The notes: a model not told the origin generated them from the letters alone. Shown: positions 19,099-30,047, numbered from the stretch's first letter. The stretch is DNA of 64,000 nt from Aurantimicrobium sp. INA4 (GCF_027924525.1 NZ_AP027040.1:744001-808000), one strand, 5' to 3'. Numbers and translations: made by a program.

Positions 19099-21540
19099 AT
19101 GGCCGAGCTCACAGCTGCTGAACGTTACGCAATGGCACAATCGCGCAAAAAGACGCCCTTGGTCAATGAATTTCGGGAACGAAGAACTTTTGACCTTGAC
19201 CCTTTTCAAATTGCTGCGGCAAATGTACTCGAGGCTGGTAGCTCAGTATTGGTTGCTGCACCAACAGGGGCAGGGAAAACAGTTGTTGCTGAATTTGCTG
19301 TCTTTCTTGCGATGTCGACAGAGACAGACAAATTGTTTTACACGACACCAATGAAAGCGTTGTCGAATCAGAAATATAACGAGTTCGTTGATGAGTGGGG
19401 CGCAAGTAACGTTGGTTTGCTCACTGGTGACACCAACATCAATCCCACTGCACGCATCATGGTGATGACCACCGAGGTGTTGAGAAACATGCTCTATGCA
19501 GACAGTGACTTACTAAGAAACCTCAAATTCGTTGTGATGGATGAAATTCACTACCTTGCGGACAGATTCCGTGGTGCTGTGTGGGAAGAAGTCATTATCC
19601 ATTTACCTCAACATGTTCGTCTTGTTGGTTTGAGTGCAACCGTGTCAAACGCAGAGGAGTTCGGAGATTGGCTCCAAGCTGTCCGCGGAAACACTGAAAT
19701 CATTGTTTCTGAAGATCGTCCCGTGCCGTTAGATCAACATGTGTTGGTAGGTAACAAATTTATTGACCTCTTTGACTCAGCTGGGTCAGGCGCAACCACT
19801 CGTGTTAACCCGGAACTTCTGAGGTTGGCACATTCCCATCAACGAGCTCCTCATATTCGCTCAGCAGGGCGCAATTCACATCGCGGCGGAAGAAATAAAC
19901 CCAATTATGCGATGAATGCACCTCTACAAGGCCGCATGGACCGTGCACAAATTATTGAACTACTTGCAGAGAAGAATCTCCTTCCCGCGATTTCGTTTAT
20001 TTTCAGCCGAGCTGGTTGTGATCAAGCAGTCTCACAGGTTTTGCGGTCGGGTATTCGTCTGACGACAGCAGAAGAAAGAGAAGAAATTCGCGAAATAGTT
20101 GAACAACGATGTTCGCCTATTCCCGATGAAGACTTGGGTGTCTTGGGGTATTGGGACTGGATTGACGGCTTGGAATGCGGAGTTGCAGCTCACCATGCTG
20201 GACTTTTGCCTGCATTCAAGGAAGTTGTTGAAGAGTTATTTCAAAAGAAATTAGTCAAAGTGGTTTTTGCCACTGAAACTCTTGCATTAGGTATCAATAT
20301 GCCGGCAAGGACTGTTGTTTTGGAAAAACTTGAGAAATTTAACGGCGAAGCACGACTTCCTCTGACTCCAGGCGAATACACTCAACTCACTGGTCGTGCA
20401 GGCCGTCGCGGTATTGATGTCGAAGGTCACTCACTGATTCAGTGGTCCAATAATTTGGACCCACAAACAGTCGCAAGTTTGGCCAGTAGGAGAACGTATC
20501 CGCTGAACTCAAGCTTTCGCCCAACCTACAACATGGCCATTAACCTGATCGAACAATTTGGTCGTGCACGAACTAGGGACATTCTTGAAAGTAGTTTTGC
20601 CCAGTTTCAGGCGGACCGTGCCGTTGTTGATTTAGCAAGAAAAGTAAAGCAACAAGAAGAAACGTTAGCTGGTTACGCAGAACCAATGACCTGCCATTTG
20701 GGTGATTTTGTTGAATATGCAGCGCTTCGTCGGAAACTGACAGACATCGAAAAGCAATCTGAGTCAGGTTCTCGAGCAGCTAAGGAAAAACGTAGTGCGG
20801 AACTGAATTCACTTCGAAAGCAATTGAAGTCTCATGCATGTCATCATTGCCCTGATCGCGAACAGCATGCCCGCTGGGCAGAGCGATGGTGGAGACTCAA
20901 ACGCGACACCGACAAAATTGTTCAACAAATCAATACGCGCACCGGTGCTGTTGCTCGAATTTTTGATCGTGTTTGCGATGTTCTGGTGGATATTGACTAT
21001 TTGATGAAAGATCCTCAGGGTACAGAGTTCTCACTCACGCCTAAGGGGGAGTATCTCGGAAAGATCTACGGAGAACGTGATCTTCTGATTGCCGAGAGCA
21101 TTCGTTTACAGCTGTGGAATGAACTTGATGTGCCCTCATTGGCTGCGATGGCTTGTGCAATTGTCTTTGAACCACGTCGTGAAGAGGGGCTGATCAACGA
21201 AAGATATCTCCCTCGAGGTAAATTTCTCGATGCACTTCATGAAACCCAAAGTCTCTGGGCGGACCTGGATGAGTTAGAGAACTATCACAAGCTTCCTGGA
21301 ACATCTCCGCTAGCTACAGGGCTGTGTTTAGCAATGTATAAATGGGCCAAAGGTGACCGATTAGATAATGTCCTCTTCGATGCTGATATGCCAGCCGGTG
21401 ACTTTGTTCGCTGGGCTAAACAAACCATCGATCTACTAGATCAACTTGCACAGGTTACTGACGGTGAACTTCAGAAAACTGCTCGCGATTCACTGGACCA
21501 GGTCCGTCGTGGCATCGTTGCCTATTCTGCGGTGGTGTAA
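19099..21540 (+). CDS. helY: Ski2/Mtr4-like DEVH-type RNA helicase HelY
   Basis: An 813-residue superfamily 2 helicase of the Ski2-like group. Walker A is APTGAGKTVVAEF (near residues 54-66), motif Ia is FYTTPMKALSNQKY, motif II is MDEIHYLAD, motif III is GLSATVSN, and motif VI is TGRAGRRGID. A winged-helix and helical-bundle C-terminal half follows, with a Cys/His cluster (HACHHCPD, near 575-582) that could bind metal. It starts 2 bp after tatC. HelY is a fixed neighbour of tatC in actinobacteria; its role in RNA turnover or processing is inferred from family. Confidence 0.92.
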   Translation: MAELTAAERYAMAQSRKKTPLVNEFRERRTFDLDPFQIAAANVLEAGSSVLVAAPTGAGKTVVAEFAVFLAMSTETDKLFYTTPMKALSNQKYNEFVDEWGASNVGLLTGDTNINPTARIMVMTTEVLRNMLYADSDLLRNLKFVVMDEIHYLADRFRGAVWEEVIIHLPQHVRLVGLSATVSNAEEFGDWLQAVRGNTEIIVSEDRPVPLDQHVLVGNKFIDLFDSAGSGATTRVNPELLRLAHSHQRAPHIRSAGRNSHRGGRNKPNYAMNAPLQGRMDRAQIIELLAEKNLLPAISFIFSRAGCDQAVSQVLRSGIRLTTAEEREEIREIVEQRCSPIPDEDLGVLGYWDWIDGLECGVAAHHAGLLPAFKEVVEELFQKKLVKVVFATETLALGINMPARTVVLEKLEKFNGEARLPLTPGEYTQLTGRAGRRGIDVEGHSLIQWSNNLDPQTVASLASRRTYPLNSSFRPTYNMAINLIEQFGRARTRDILESSFAQFQADRAVVDLARKVKQQEETLAGYAEPMTCHLGDFVEYAALRRKLTDIEKQSESGSRAAKEKRSAELNSLRKQLKSHACHHCPDREQHARWAERWWRLKRDTDKIVQQINTRTGAVARIFDRVCDVLVDIDYLMKDPQGTEFSLTPKGEYLGKIYGERDLLIAESIRLQLWNELDVPSLAAMACAIVFEPRREEGLINERYLPRGKFLDALHETQSLWADLDELENYHKLPGTSPLATGLCLAMYKWAKGDRLDNVLFDADMPAGDFVRWAKQTIDLLDQLAQVTDGELQKTARDSLDQVRRGIVAYSAVV

Positions 21541-23025
21541 ATGAAGAGAATGAGTTTTGGGATATCTCTAATACTTGCTGTCGTAGCAGGTTTTACACTT
21601 TCTGCTGCCTTCCCGGCAACTGCCTTTTGGCCGTTGGCTTTCGTCGGTGTTTTCATTTTGTACTGGAGTCTCATCGGTCGCGGTTTCTGGACTGGGTTTC
21701 TTGTCGGAACAATCACGGGAGCTACATTCTGGCTTTCTCTCATTAATTGGCTCACCCTCTATCTAGGCCCAGTTCCCTGGCTTGCATTGGGAATACTTCA
21801 GGCACTCTTCTTTGGTGTCGGAGCTGCTGTGTCAGGAATTGTCATTAACCGCGGCCCACAACGATGGCCATCACGTTGGGCTCGAATTGGGGTTGTCAGT
21901 ATTGTTCTGGCTTCAGTGTGGACTCTTCGCGAGTCAATCACGAGTGTTTGGCCGTACGGGGGGTTTTCTTGGGGCCGGATGGCTCAATCGCAAGCTGAGA
22001 GCCCTTTGGCTCAAAATGTCGCGTGGGTTGGCACTGCCGGGCTGACTTTCCTCGTTGTAGTCAGCTCTGCGATATTTTTCCAAACTCTTCGTGAACGACA
22101 AACGACATTATTGGCATTCCCAGTTTTGTTTTTTGTGTCAATACTCGCTGTACCCGCATTTCCACATGAAATTACTGGATACACCAACGTCCTTTCTGTT
22201 CAAGGCAATTCACGCGCTGGATTATTCGATAGAGGCGCCCCCGGATCAATACTGCAAGATCATGTTTCCGGTACTTTGCCCTATCAGGGCCAAGACATTG
22301 ACATGATTGTGTGGCCTGAGAACGCAAGTGATCTCAACCCGCTGCAATCTGTTTTGGCGGCACAAGTTCTTACTGCGGTGTCTGCAAAGTTAGATGCCCC
22401 CATTGTTACCGGAACAATTACTGTTGATGAACAGGACAGAGTCTTCAACTCTTCCTTGGTATGGACCGATAAAGCCCTTGCGCAATACGACAAAATCCAC
22501 CCAGTACCTTTTGCCGAATACATGCCAAACCGAGAGTTTTGGCGGCTATTTCAACCTGATCTGGTTGATCTCGTCACCCGAGATTACAGTTTTGGAACAC
22601 GACCAAATGTTGTCGACATCAATGGTGTTCTTGCAGGCATATCTATCTGCTTCGACATCACAGATGATAACCAGGCCTATTTGATGATTGGTGATGGCGC
22701 AGAAATTATCCTTGCCCAGACAAATAATGCTGATTTCGGTAAAACATCAGAGAATCTACAACAGCTTTCTATTGCTCGGCTTAGGGCTATTGAAACAGCT
22801 CGATCTGTTGTGAACATTTCAACCGTGGGTACTTCAGCTGTTATCAGTCCAGATGGTTCAACCTTAGATAGCATTCCTGCTTACCAGCCTGCTGAGATGT
22901 TGACTACTGTTCCCTTGAGTACCACTATCACTCCTGCGATGTCATTTGGCCGTGTTATTGAATGGTCTATTGGAGCAGTCGCCATAGCCGGCGTGCTCCT
23001 CATTCTCATACGGCGTAAGCCATAG
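21541..23025 (+). CDS. lnt: Apolipoprotein N-acyltransferase Lnt
   Basis: A 494-residue membrane enzyme that acylates the N-terminal Cys of lipoproteins. About six N-terminal membrane helices (residues 1-205) precede a periplasmic-type nitrilase domain with the catalytic triad: Glu in VWPENASD (near 259), Lys in QYDKIHPVPFAEYMP and Cys in GISICFDI (near 365). A final C-terminal membrane helix precedes the RRKP tail. The ATG immediately follows the helY stop with no gap. Likely substrates encoded here are the FKBP lipoprotein and CtaC. Confidence 0.94.
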   Translation: MKRMSFGISLILAVVAGFTLSAAFPATAFWPLAFVGVFILYWSLIGRGFWTGFLVGTITGATFWLSLINWLTLYLGPVPWLALGILQALFFGVGAAVSGIVINRGPQRWPSRWARIGVVSIVLASVWTLRESITSVWPYGGFSWGRMAQSQAESPLAQNVAWVGTAGLTFLVVVSSAIFFQTLRERQTTLLAFPVLFFVSILAVPAFPHEITGYTNVLSVQGNSRAGLFDRGAPGSILQDHVSGTLPYQGQDIDMIVWPENASDLNPLQSVLAAQVLTAVSAKLDAPIVTGTITVDEQDRVFNSSLVWTDKALAQYDKIHPVPFAEYMPNREFWRLFQPDLVDLVTRDYSFGTRPNVVDINGVLAGISICFDITDDNQAYLMIGDGAEIILAQTNNADFGKTSENLQQLSIARLRAIETARSVVNISTVGTSAVISPDGSTLDSIPAYQPAEMLTTVPLSTTITPAMSFGRVIEWSIGAVAIAGVLLILIRRKP

Positions 23026-23062
23026 AATGGGCTAGCTGAGACTGTTACTAACTGGAGTGAAG

Positions 23063-26000
23063 ATGGCGAAGAACAACGACTCGTTCGTTCATCTCCACGT
23101 ACATTCTGAATACTCCATGCTTGATGGCGCTGCTCGCGTCAAACCACTTATCCAGGCAGCTGTTGATGCTGGTATGCCGGCAATTGCGATTACCGACCAT
23201 GGAAACATGTTTGGGGCCTACGACTTCTGGAACACCGCGACCGATGCCGGAATTAAGCCCATCATTGGTACAGAGGCTTACCTCACTCCGGGAACACACC
23301 GTACAGACAAAACTCGTGTTCGTTGGAACAACGGGGGAGATGATGACGTCTCCGGTGGTGGTGCTTATACCCACATGACGCTCCTATCGGCATCGACGGA
23401 GGGTATGCATAACCTCTTCAAGATGTCGTCTCTTGCGTCGCTAGAGGGCTATTACTTCAAGCCTCGCATGGACAGAGAACTACTCAATACCTACGGCAAA
23501 GGATTGATTGCGACAACAGGATGCCCAGGTGGTGAAATACAAACCCGTTTGCGTATAGGCCAATACGCAGAAGCTCGTGAAGCAGCAGCTGAGTTCCGAG
23601 ACATTTTCGGAGCTGAGAATTTCTTTGTTGAAATTATGGATCATGGGTTAGATATTGAGCGACGGGTAGTTACTGATCTGATCAAGCTCTCCAAAGACTT
23701 GGGATTGCCTCTTGTAGCAACGAATGATCTTCATTACACGCATGCACACGATGCAGACGCGCATGCTGCATTGTTATGTGTTCAGTCGGGCTCAACTCTT
23801 GATGACCCAAACAGATTTAAATTCGAATCTAACGAGTTCTATCTTAAATCTGCAGCAGAAATGCGTCGACTCTTTGCCGATTACCCCGAGGCATGCGACA
23901 ACACTCTCCTCATCGCAGAACGTTGCGAAACCAGTTTCGAAAAGCGTGACCTCATGCCGCGTTTTCCTGTGCCTGAAGGAGAAACTGAGGCCAGCTGGTT
24001 TGAGAAAGAAGTAGCTGCCGGGTTGGAAAAAAGGTTCCCTCTGGGCGTTCCTGAAGCACATCAAGCTCAAGCTAAGTATGAAGTTGATGTCATTATTCAA
24101 ATGGGTTTCCCCGGCTACTTCCTAGTTGTTGCGGATTTCATTGCATGGGCCCGAAAGCAAGGCATTCGTGTTGGACCGGGCCGCGGTTCGGCAGCAGGTT
24201 CACTCGCTTCTTATGCCATGGGAATTACTGAACTGGACCCTCTGCATCACGGTCTCATTTTTGAGCGTTTCCTCAACCCTGAGCGTGTTTCTATGCCGGA
24301 TGTTGACGTTGACTTTGATGATCGTCGCCGCGGTGAGGTCATCAAATACGTCACCGAAAAATATGGTGATGATCGTGTTGCACAAATCGTGACCTATGGC
24401 ACAATCAAGGCAAAACAAGCACTGAAAGACTCTGCCCGTGTACTTGGTATGCCATATTCGGTCGGTGAAAAACTGACAAAGGCAATGCCGCCCTCGATTA
24501 TGGGCAAAGATATCTCCCTTACCGAGATCATGGATCCCCAGTCAGCGCGATATAAAGAAGCAAATGATTTCCGCTCAGTCTTGGAATCTGATGTTGATGC
24601 GCAAACAGTGTTCAACACAGCTCAGGGAATCGAAAATCTCAAACGCCAATGGGGTGTTCACGCTGCTGGTGTGATCATGTCGGCTGAACCGCTGATGGAT
24701 GTTATCCCCATCATGAAACGCGAAGATGATGGAGCAATCATCACCCAGTTTGACCAGCCCCCTTGTGAGTCTTTGGGGCTACTCAAAATGGACTTCTTAG
24801 GTCTTCGTAACCTCACGGTTATTCAGGATGCTTTGGTCAATATCAAGAACAACCGTGGAATTATCGTAGAACCTGAAACACTTGACCTAGATGCAGACCC
24901 TGCAACGTACGAACTCCTCTCTCGAGGGGACACACTTGGAGTTTTCCAGCTCGATGGCGGTCCCATGCGTGCACTATTGAGGCAATTGAAACCAACAAAC
25001 TTCGAAGATATTTCCGCGGTTATTGCCCTTTACCGACCAGGTCCAATGGGAATGAATTCGCATACAAACTATGCGCTTCGCAAAAATGGTCTGCAAGAAA
25101 TTGAGCCGATTCACCCTGAACTTGAAGAACCACTTTCTGAGATTCTGGGAACAACATACGGCCTCATTGTCTATCAAGAGCAAGTGATGGCTGTCGCGCA
25201 AAAAGTCGCAGGCTTCACACTCGGGCAAGCAGATGTTTTGCGTCGCGCCATGGGAAAGAAGAAAAAGTCGGAACTGGATAAGCAGTTTGCCGATTTCGAA
25301 GCGGGAATGATTTCCAACGGATATTCGCCCAGTGCCGTCAAGATTCTCTGGGATACCCTCATGCCATTCGCTGACTACGCATTCAACAAGGCTCATTCTG
25401 CAGGGTATGGCGTGTTGAGTTATTGGACCGCGTATCTCAAGGCAAATTTCCCAGCAGAGTACATGGCTGCACTGTTGACTTCTGTGGGTGATTCCAAGGA
25501 CAAACTTGGTATTTATCTCTCTGAATGTCGACGTATGGGTCTGAACGTCCTCGCTCCCGACGTCAACGAATCTGATGGTGTCTTTTCGGCAGTTGGAACA
25601 GATATCCGTTTTGGCATGGGTGCCATACGTAACGTGGGATTTGGCGTCGTTGAACATATCAAAGCAGCACGCTTGGAAAAAGGAAGATTCGATTCATTTC
25701 ATGACTTCTTGAAGAAAGTCCCACTTCCAGTAGCAAATAAAAAGACTTTGGAATCACTTATCAAAGCCGGTGCTTTTGACGCTATGGGTAATACCCGAAG
25801 AGCACTGGTCGAAATTCATGAAGACGCGGTCGAATCAGCCGTCAGCCTGAAGCGTAACGAGGCAAACGGGCAAGTTGACCTTTTCGGCGACATGTTTGAA
25901 TTTGAGCAGGATCACACTCAAGTTCCTGATCGTCCCGAATTCACAAAGCGTGACAAACTCGCCTTTGAACGTGAAATGTTGGGTCTTTACGTATCTGATC

Positions 26001-26578
26001 ACCCTTTGGCAGGGCTAGAACTCCAATTGGCGAAACACGCCACTATCACCATCAATGAACTCACTACGAGCGATCAAACAAATGATGGCGACATTGTTGT
26101 TCTGGCTGGACTGGTGACAGAAGTTCAACGGCGCATTGCTAAAAAGTCAGGAAACGCATACGGAATAATCAAGCTCGAAGATTTCGGGGGAGAGCTTGAC
26201 ATAATGCTGCTGGGGCGCACGTATCAAGAATTTGGCCCCATGCTCGAAACTGACATGGTGCTTGCAGTCAAGGGTCGAGTTAATGTTCGTGATGACGGTG
26301 TCAACATCCAAGCTATGAGCATGTTTGTTCCAGATCTCGGATCAAACATCACGAACAATGCACCGCTAAATCTTGTGCTTCCGGAAATCAGAGCAACATC
26401 TTCGACAGTGTCAGAGCTATCAGAAGTACTCAAAAGACACCCAGGTGAATCAGAAGTTCGACTCAAGCTCACACGAGGAGATGTTGCCCGTGTTTTCGAA
26501 TTGCCAGCACGAGTGAACGTGAATTCTGATTTATTCGGTGAACTCAAGTCACTTCTCGGTCCTGGCTGTCTCGGGTAG
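23063..26578 (+). CDS. dnaE: DNA polymerase III alpha subunit DnaE
   Basis: A 1171-residue replicative polymerase. The N-terminal PHP domain starts HLHVHSEYSMLDGA (residues ~9-22), the catalytic palm has the Asp pair in PDVDVDFDDRRR (near 413-424), and the C-terminal part holds the tandem helix-hairpin-helix and an OB fold (VVLAGLVTEVQRR). Length is standard for DnaE1. The ATG at 23063 with GGAG 5 bases upstream is preferred to the GTG at 23057. The retained PHP metal-binding residues suggest intrinsic proofreading, as in other actinobacterial DnaE1; this is inference. Confidence 0.97.
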   Translation: MAKNNDSFVHLHVHSEYSMLDGAARVKPLIQAAVDAGMPAIAITDHGNMFGAYDFWNTATDAGIKPIIGTEAYLTPGTHRTDKTRVRWNNGGDDDVSGGGAYTHMTLLSASTEGMHNLFKMSSLASLEGYYFKPRMDRELLNTYGKGLIATTGCPGGEIQTRLRIGQYAEAREAAAEFRDIFGAENFFVEIMDHGLDIERRVVTDLIKLSKDLGLPLVATNDLHYTHAHDADAHAALLCVQSGSTLDDPNRFKFESNEFYLKSAAEMRRLFADYPEACDNTLLIAERCETSFEKRDLMPRFPVPEGETEASWFEKEVAAGLEKRFPLGVPEAHQAQAKYEVDVIIQMGFPGYFLVVADFIAWARKQGIRVGPGRGSAAGSLASYAMGITELDPLHHGLIFERFLNPERVSMPDVDVDFDDRRRGEVIKYVTEKYGDDRVAQIVTYGTIKAKQALKDSARVLGMPYSVGEKLTKAMPPSIMGKDISLTEIMDPQSARYKEANDFRSVLESDVDAQTVFNTAQGIENLKRQWGVHAAGVIMSAEPLMDVIPIMKREDDGAIITQFDQPPCESLGLLKMDFLGLRNLTVIQDALVNIKNNRGIIVEPETLDLDADPATYELLSRGDTLGVFQLDGGPMRALLRQLKPTNFEDISAVIALYRPGPMGMNSHTNYALRKNGLQEIEPIHPELEEPLSEILGTTYGLIVYQEQVMAVAQKVAGFTLGQADVLRRAMGKKKKSELDKQFADFEAGMISNGYSPSAVKILWDTLMPFADYAFNKAHSAGYGVLSYWTAYLKANFPAEYMAALLTSVGDSKDKLGIYLSECRRMGLNVLAPDVNESDGVFSAVGTDIRFGMGAIRNVGFGVVEHIKAARLEKGRFDSFHDFLKKVPLPVANKKTLESLIKAGAFDAMGNTRRALVEIHEDAVESAVSLKRNEANGQVDLFGDMFEFEQDHTQVPDRPEFTKRDKLAFEREMLGLYVSDHPLAGLELQLAKHATITINELTTSDQTNDGDIVVLAGLVTEVQRRIAKKSGNAYGIIKLEDFGGELDIMLLGRTYQEFGPMLETDMVLAVKGRVNVRDDGVNIQAMSMFVPDLGSNITNNAPLNLVLPEIRATSSTVSELSEVLKRHPGESEVRLKLTRGDVARVFELPARVNVNSDLFGELKSLLGPGCLG

Positions 26579-26598
26579 GGAAATAGACTGGACTGGCC

Positions 26599-27915
26599 AT
26601 GATTCGAACTATAGACCTTCGCGGAACACGACCTAATCGAGAAGAATTACTTGCCTTAATTCCACGTAATTCACTTGATGTTCAGACCGCTTCAAGCATC
26701 GCTGCTGAGTTAATCTCAGACGTTTGTGAACGTGGCGTTCTCGCATTACAGGAGCAAGCGTTCAATTTAGATGGTGTCTCAGGCCACAATATTCGTGTCC
26801 CTCAACAGCATATTGACCAAGCTGTTGCTGAACTCAGCTCACAACTTCGCTCTTCACTCGAAGAAACTATTTCTCGCGTTCGGCTCGGATCTCAAGCTCA
26901 GGTTCCTTCTCAAACTTCCACAATGATTGCTCCCGGAGCGACCATCATTCAACGCTGGCAACCAGTTGAACGGGTCGGTTTATACGTACCTGGCGGCAAG
27001 GCAGTTTATCCATCCAGCGTGATCATGAATGTAGTTCCTGCCCAGGTAGCAGGCGTGACCTCTATCGCATTAGCCTCACCGCCCCAAGCGCAATATGACG
27101 GAAGAGTTCATCCGACCATCTTGGCTGCTGCTGGTCTCCTCGGAATTTCTGAGGTTTATGCAATGGGCGGTGCAGGAGCTGTTGGAGCGTTCGCATTTGG
27201 CGTTCCAGATTTGGGACTGACACCTGTTAATGTCGTCACCGGTCCAGGAAACATTTATGTTGCCGCGGCAAAACGCTTGGTCCGGGGAACTGTTGGTATC
27301 GATTCTGAAGCTGGACCAACGGAAATATTGATCATCGCAGACTCTTCTGCCAATCCCGCTTTCGTTGCAGCTGATCTTATTTCCCAAGCAGAACATGATG
27401 AAATGGCATCTGCAGTCCTGGTGACAGATTCTGAAGTTTTCGCTGCTGCAACTGCGCAGGAAATTTCTCGGCAGGCGCCGTTAACAAAACATGCAGAACG
27501 TGTGGAGACCTCACTCAATGGCAATCAATCAGCGCTTGTCATTGTCGATGACCTCAATATTGCTGTTGATTTCAGTAATGCCTATGCTCCGGAACATTTA
27601 GAAATTCATACCTCTAATGCACATCAGCTTGTTTCTTCGATCAAAAATGCAGGAGCTATTTTTGTTGGTGATTTCACTCCGGTGAGTCTGGGGGATTATT
27701 CAGCGGGGTCTAATCACGTTTTGCCCACGGCTGGACAGGCTCTCTTTTCATCAGGCCTTGGAGCGTATACATTTTTGAGACCTCAGCAAATTGTGGAATA
27801 TACCAAGGACGCCTTGTCGTCAGTAGCCGAAGGCATCAGATCACTCTCCGATGATGAGGACTTACCGGCTCACGGTGATGCTGTAGATATTCGTTTCGAA
27901 CAAGAGGACAATTAG
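26599..27915 (+). CDS. hisD: Histidinol dehydrogenase HisD
   Basis: A 438-residue enzyme for the last two steps of histidine synthesis, oxidising L-histidinol to L-histidine with NAD+. Motifs include [19 protein letters not shown] (near residues 125-143), [16 protein letters not shown], the zinc-binding SQAEHDEMA stretch (near 262-270), and [10 protein letters not shown] near the end. It lies 20 bp after dnaE and 4 bp before nrdR. The rest of the his pathway is not in the window. Confidence 0.96.
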   Translation: MIRTIDLRGTRPNREELLALIPRNSLDVQTASSIAAELISDVCERGVLALQEQAFNLDGVSGHNIRVPQQHIDQAVAELSSQLRSSLEETISRVRLGSQAQVPSQTSTMIAPGATIIQRWQPVERVGLYVPGGKAVYPSSVIMNVVPAQVAGVTSIALASPPQAQYDGRVHPTILAAAGLLGISEVYAMGGAGAVGAFAFGVPDLGLTPVNVVTGPGNIYVAAAKRLVRGTVGIDSEAGPTEILIIADSSANPAFVAADLISQAEHDEMASAVLVTDSEVFAAATAQEISRQAPLTKHAERVETSLNGNQSALVIVDDLNIAVDFSNAYAPEHLEIHTSNAHQLVSSIKNAGAIFVGDFTPVSLGDYSAGSNHVLPTAGQALFSSGLGAYTFLRPQQIVEYTKDALSSVAEGIRSLSDDEDLPAHGDAVDIRFEQEDN

Positions 27916-27919
27916 CCGA

Positions 27920-28387
27920 ATGTATTGCCCATTTTGCCGTCATTCTGATTCTCGAGTGATTGATTCTCGAACAAGCGATGATGGTTTGTCGATTAGACGT
28001 CGTAGACAGTGTCCTGAATGCAACGGCAGATTCTCGACCCTTGAAACCGCATCACTCTCAGTTATCAAACGATCAGGTGTTGTTGAAGCTTTCTCGCGCG
28101 AAAAAGTCGTTCTCGGAGTCCGTAAAGCGTGTCAAGGTCGTCCGGTTACAGATGCTGATTTGGCTGTTTTGGCTCAGAAAGTTGAAGAAACTATTCGCGC
28201 CACTGGCGCTTCACAAATTGAGGCAAATGAAATCGGTTTAGCGATCTTGCCGTCTCTTCGTGAATTAGATGAAGTTGCATACCTGCGTTTTGCGAGCGTT
28301 TATCAAGCTTTTGAATCTCTAGAAGATTTTGAGGCCGCTGTTCGAACATTGCGTGCAGAACGAGCGAATGGTCCTGCCTCAGAATAA
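27920..28387 (+). CDS. nrdR: Transcriptional repressor NrdR
   Basis: A 155-residue repressor of ribonucleotide reductase genes. The N-terminal zinc ribbon has MYCPFC (residues 1-6) and a second CPEC pair near 31-34. An ATP-cone domain (residues ~46-136) senses ATP/dATP. Its stop overlaps the pyrD start (TAATG). I see no NrdR box in the window, so its targets are elsewhere. Confidence 0.96.
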   Translation: MYCPFCRHSDSRVIDSRTSDDGLSIRRRRQCPECNGRFSTLETASLSVIKRSGVVEAFSREKVVLGVRKACQGRPVTDADLAVLAQKVEETIRATGASQIEANEIGLAILPSLRELDEVAYLRFASVYQAFESLEDFEAAVRTLRAERANGPASE

Positions 28388-29451
28388 TGACGACGCACAA
28401 CGGTAGCCACGGTTTCTACAATTTCATTTTTCATTCTTTTTTCAAACATCTTGATGCTGAAAAGGCTCATCATCTCGGCGCGTTTGTCATTCGGATTACT
28501 GGACTTCCCGGAATTCGCCACGTAAAACATGCATTTACCCGGCCTGCTCCAGAACTCCATGTCCAAGCTCTAGGCCTGAACTTTGATTCGCCTTTCGGCA
28601 TGGCTGCAGGTTTTGACAAGGATGTCAACATGGTTTCTGGCCTTTATGCGCTGGGATTTGGTCACGTAGAAGTCGGAACTCTGACAGCACACGCACAACC
28701 AGGCAACCCGAAACCTCGACTATTCCGTCTGATTCCTGATAGGGCCCTCATCAATCGGATGGGTTTCAATAATCATGGTGCAGCAGCGGCAGTTCCACGG
28801 CTCAACAAACTTCGTAAACTCAAACACCGCCCCGTTATCGGAGTGAACATTGGTAAATCACGCATCGTGGATGTTGAGAATGCGATAGATGATTACCTGA
28901 CCAGTACACGCCTTCTTGCTCCGCTTGCTGACTATCTCGTTGTCAACGTGAGTTCCCCCAACACTCCAGGTTTGAGGGGATTACAAGAAACTTCTTCGTT
29001 GTCACCGTTATTGACGGCTGTGAAGGAAGCCTCAGGAAATACTCCGTTGTTAGTGAAGATTGCTCCTGACCTGAGTTCTGAAGAAATCCGTGAAATCGCT
29101 CAATTAGTCACCACGCTCAAACTAGATGGAATTATTGCGACGAACACCACCATCAGCCGTAGTGGTTTGTTAACTCCTCTAGAGAAAGTGGACGCAATCG
29201 GTGCAGGAGGGTTATCTGGTGCACCGCTTCATGACAGATCCCTTGAGGTACTCAAAGAGCTTCGTGACGTTGTTCCTGCTGAAATGTGTGTGATTTCGGT
29301 CGGGGGTATTGAAACTGCACAACAAATTCAGGAACGTCTCGATGCTGGTGCAACCCTTGTGCAGGGATACTCGGGATTTATCTACAACGGCCCTGCATGG
29401 GCGTTGTCTATAAACAGACGTTTGCGCAAAATGCGCAAAGAACAGCTTTAG
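28387..29451 (+). CDS. pyrD: Dihydroorotate dehydrogenase (quinone), class 2
   Basis: A 354-residue flavoenzyme oxidising dihydroorotate to orotate in pyrimidine synthesis with quinone as acceptor. It has the class 2 N-terminal helical extension (HSFFKHLDAEKAHHLG), NPKPRLFRLIPDRALINRMGFNN (residues ~110-132), the catalytic Ser in NVSSPNTPGL, the Lys in VKIAPDLS, and the FMN-binding SVGGIETA stretch. The N-terminal extension associates with the membrane and fits electron delivery to the quinone pool used by the bc1-aa3 system encoded here. The stop overlaps the convergent DUF3043 gene by 4 bp. Confidence 0.96.
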   Translation: MTTHNGSHGFYNFIFHSFFKHLDAEKAHHLGAFVIRITGLPGIRHVKHAFTRPAPELHVQALGLNFDSPFGMAAGFDKDVNMVSGLYALGFGHVEVGTLTAHAQPGNPKPRLFRLIPDRALINRMGFNNHGAAAAVPRLNKLRKLKHRPVIGVNIGKSRIVDVENAIDDYLTSTRLLAPLADYLVVNVSSPNTPGLRGLQETSSLSPLLTAVKEASGNTPLLVKIAPDLSSEEIREIAQLVTTLKLDGIIATNTTISRSGLLTPLEKVDAIGAGGLSGAPLHDRSLEVLKELRDVVPAEMCVISVGGIETAQQIQERLDAGATLVQGYSGFIYNGPAWALSINRRLRKMRKEQL

Positions 29452-30005
29452 CTGGGGAACTGACGTCGTCCAACTTGTGGCTTGGGTAAGCGCAAGGGGC
29501 GCATTTGCAAGCTTCGCATGCCGGCATACCAACGAACACCCTTATCAATGGAGCCGAACTTTTCAGTCATCTTCTTGCGCAGACGAATACTCAGAATCAT
29601 GGCATCAGTAAGCGCAATAAAGAAGAAGGTCCACAGCACCAAGAATGAACTTTCTTGGACCGGCAAGCTCGGAATAAAGGTCATGATGATGACCAAGAAC
29701 ATGAAAGGAACCATTAATTCACCGACGTTGTAGCGAGCATCTACATAGTCACGGGCATATTTCTTCTGAGGTCCGCGGTCGCGTAGTGGAAGGTATCGTT
29801 CATCGCCAGAAGCTAAACCGATGCGAGCACGGTTACGTTCTTCGTTCATGCGTGCGCGTTCTAGTCGACGAGCTTCTTTGCGGTCGTCAGGGACCAAAGG
29901 GCGCTTGTTGGCTGCTTCACGCTCTTTACGGCTAGGGGTTGGATGTCCTTTTCCTACAACTTCTTGTGAAGTAGTTTCAGGGGTCTCTTCAGACTTTTTC
30001 GCCAC
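29448..30005 (-). CDS. DUF3043 family membrane protein
   Basis: A 185-residue protein of the actinobacterial DUF3043 family. A highly charged Lys/Arg/Glu-rich N-terminal half (residues 1-95) contains KKYARDYVDARYNVGE and is followed by two membrane helices (near 96-115 and 120-140) and a basic C-terminal tail. It starts with GTG, with GAAGGA 5 bases upstream. Function unknown. It is convergent with pyrD (4-bp overlap) and divergent from the M20 peptidase. Confidence 0.87.
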   Translation of the reverse strand: MAKKSEETPETTSQEVVGKGHPTPSRKEREAANKRPLVPDDRKEARRLERARMNEERNRARIGLASGDERYLPLRDRGPQKKYARDYVDARYNVGELMVPFMFLVIIMTFIPSLPVQESSFLVLWTFFFIALTDAMILSIRLRKKMTEKFGSIDKGVRWYAGMRSLQMRPLRLPKPQVGRRQFPS

Positions 30006-30034
30006 GGTATTCCTTCAATCGATACGTTCGAACA

Positions 30035-30040
30035 TAAGAT
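30035..30040 (+). promoter_or_regulatory. Candidate -10 box of M20 peptidase gene (leaderless)
   Basis: TAAGAT, 7 bases (taccggc), then ATG at 30048. No ribosome binding site. Confidence 0.55.
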
Positions 30041-30047
30041 TACCGGC

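Noticed and set aside
24974..25657. 227-codon open frame antisense to dnaE
   Set aside because: Opposite conserved DnaE sequence, with no recognisable motif and Cys/His/Arg-rich composition typical of a shadow frame.
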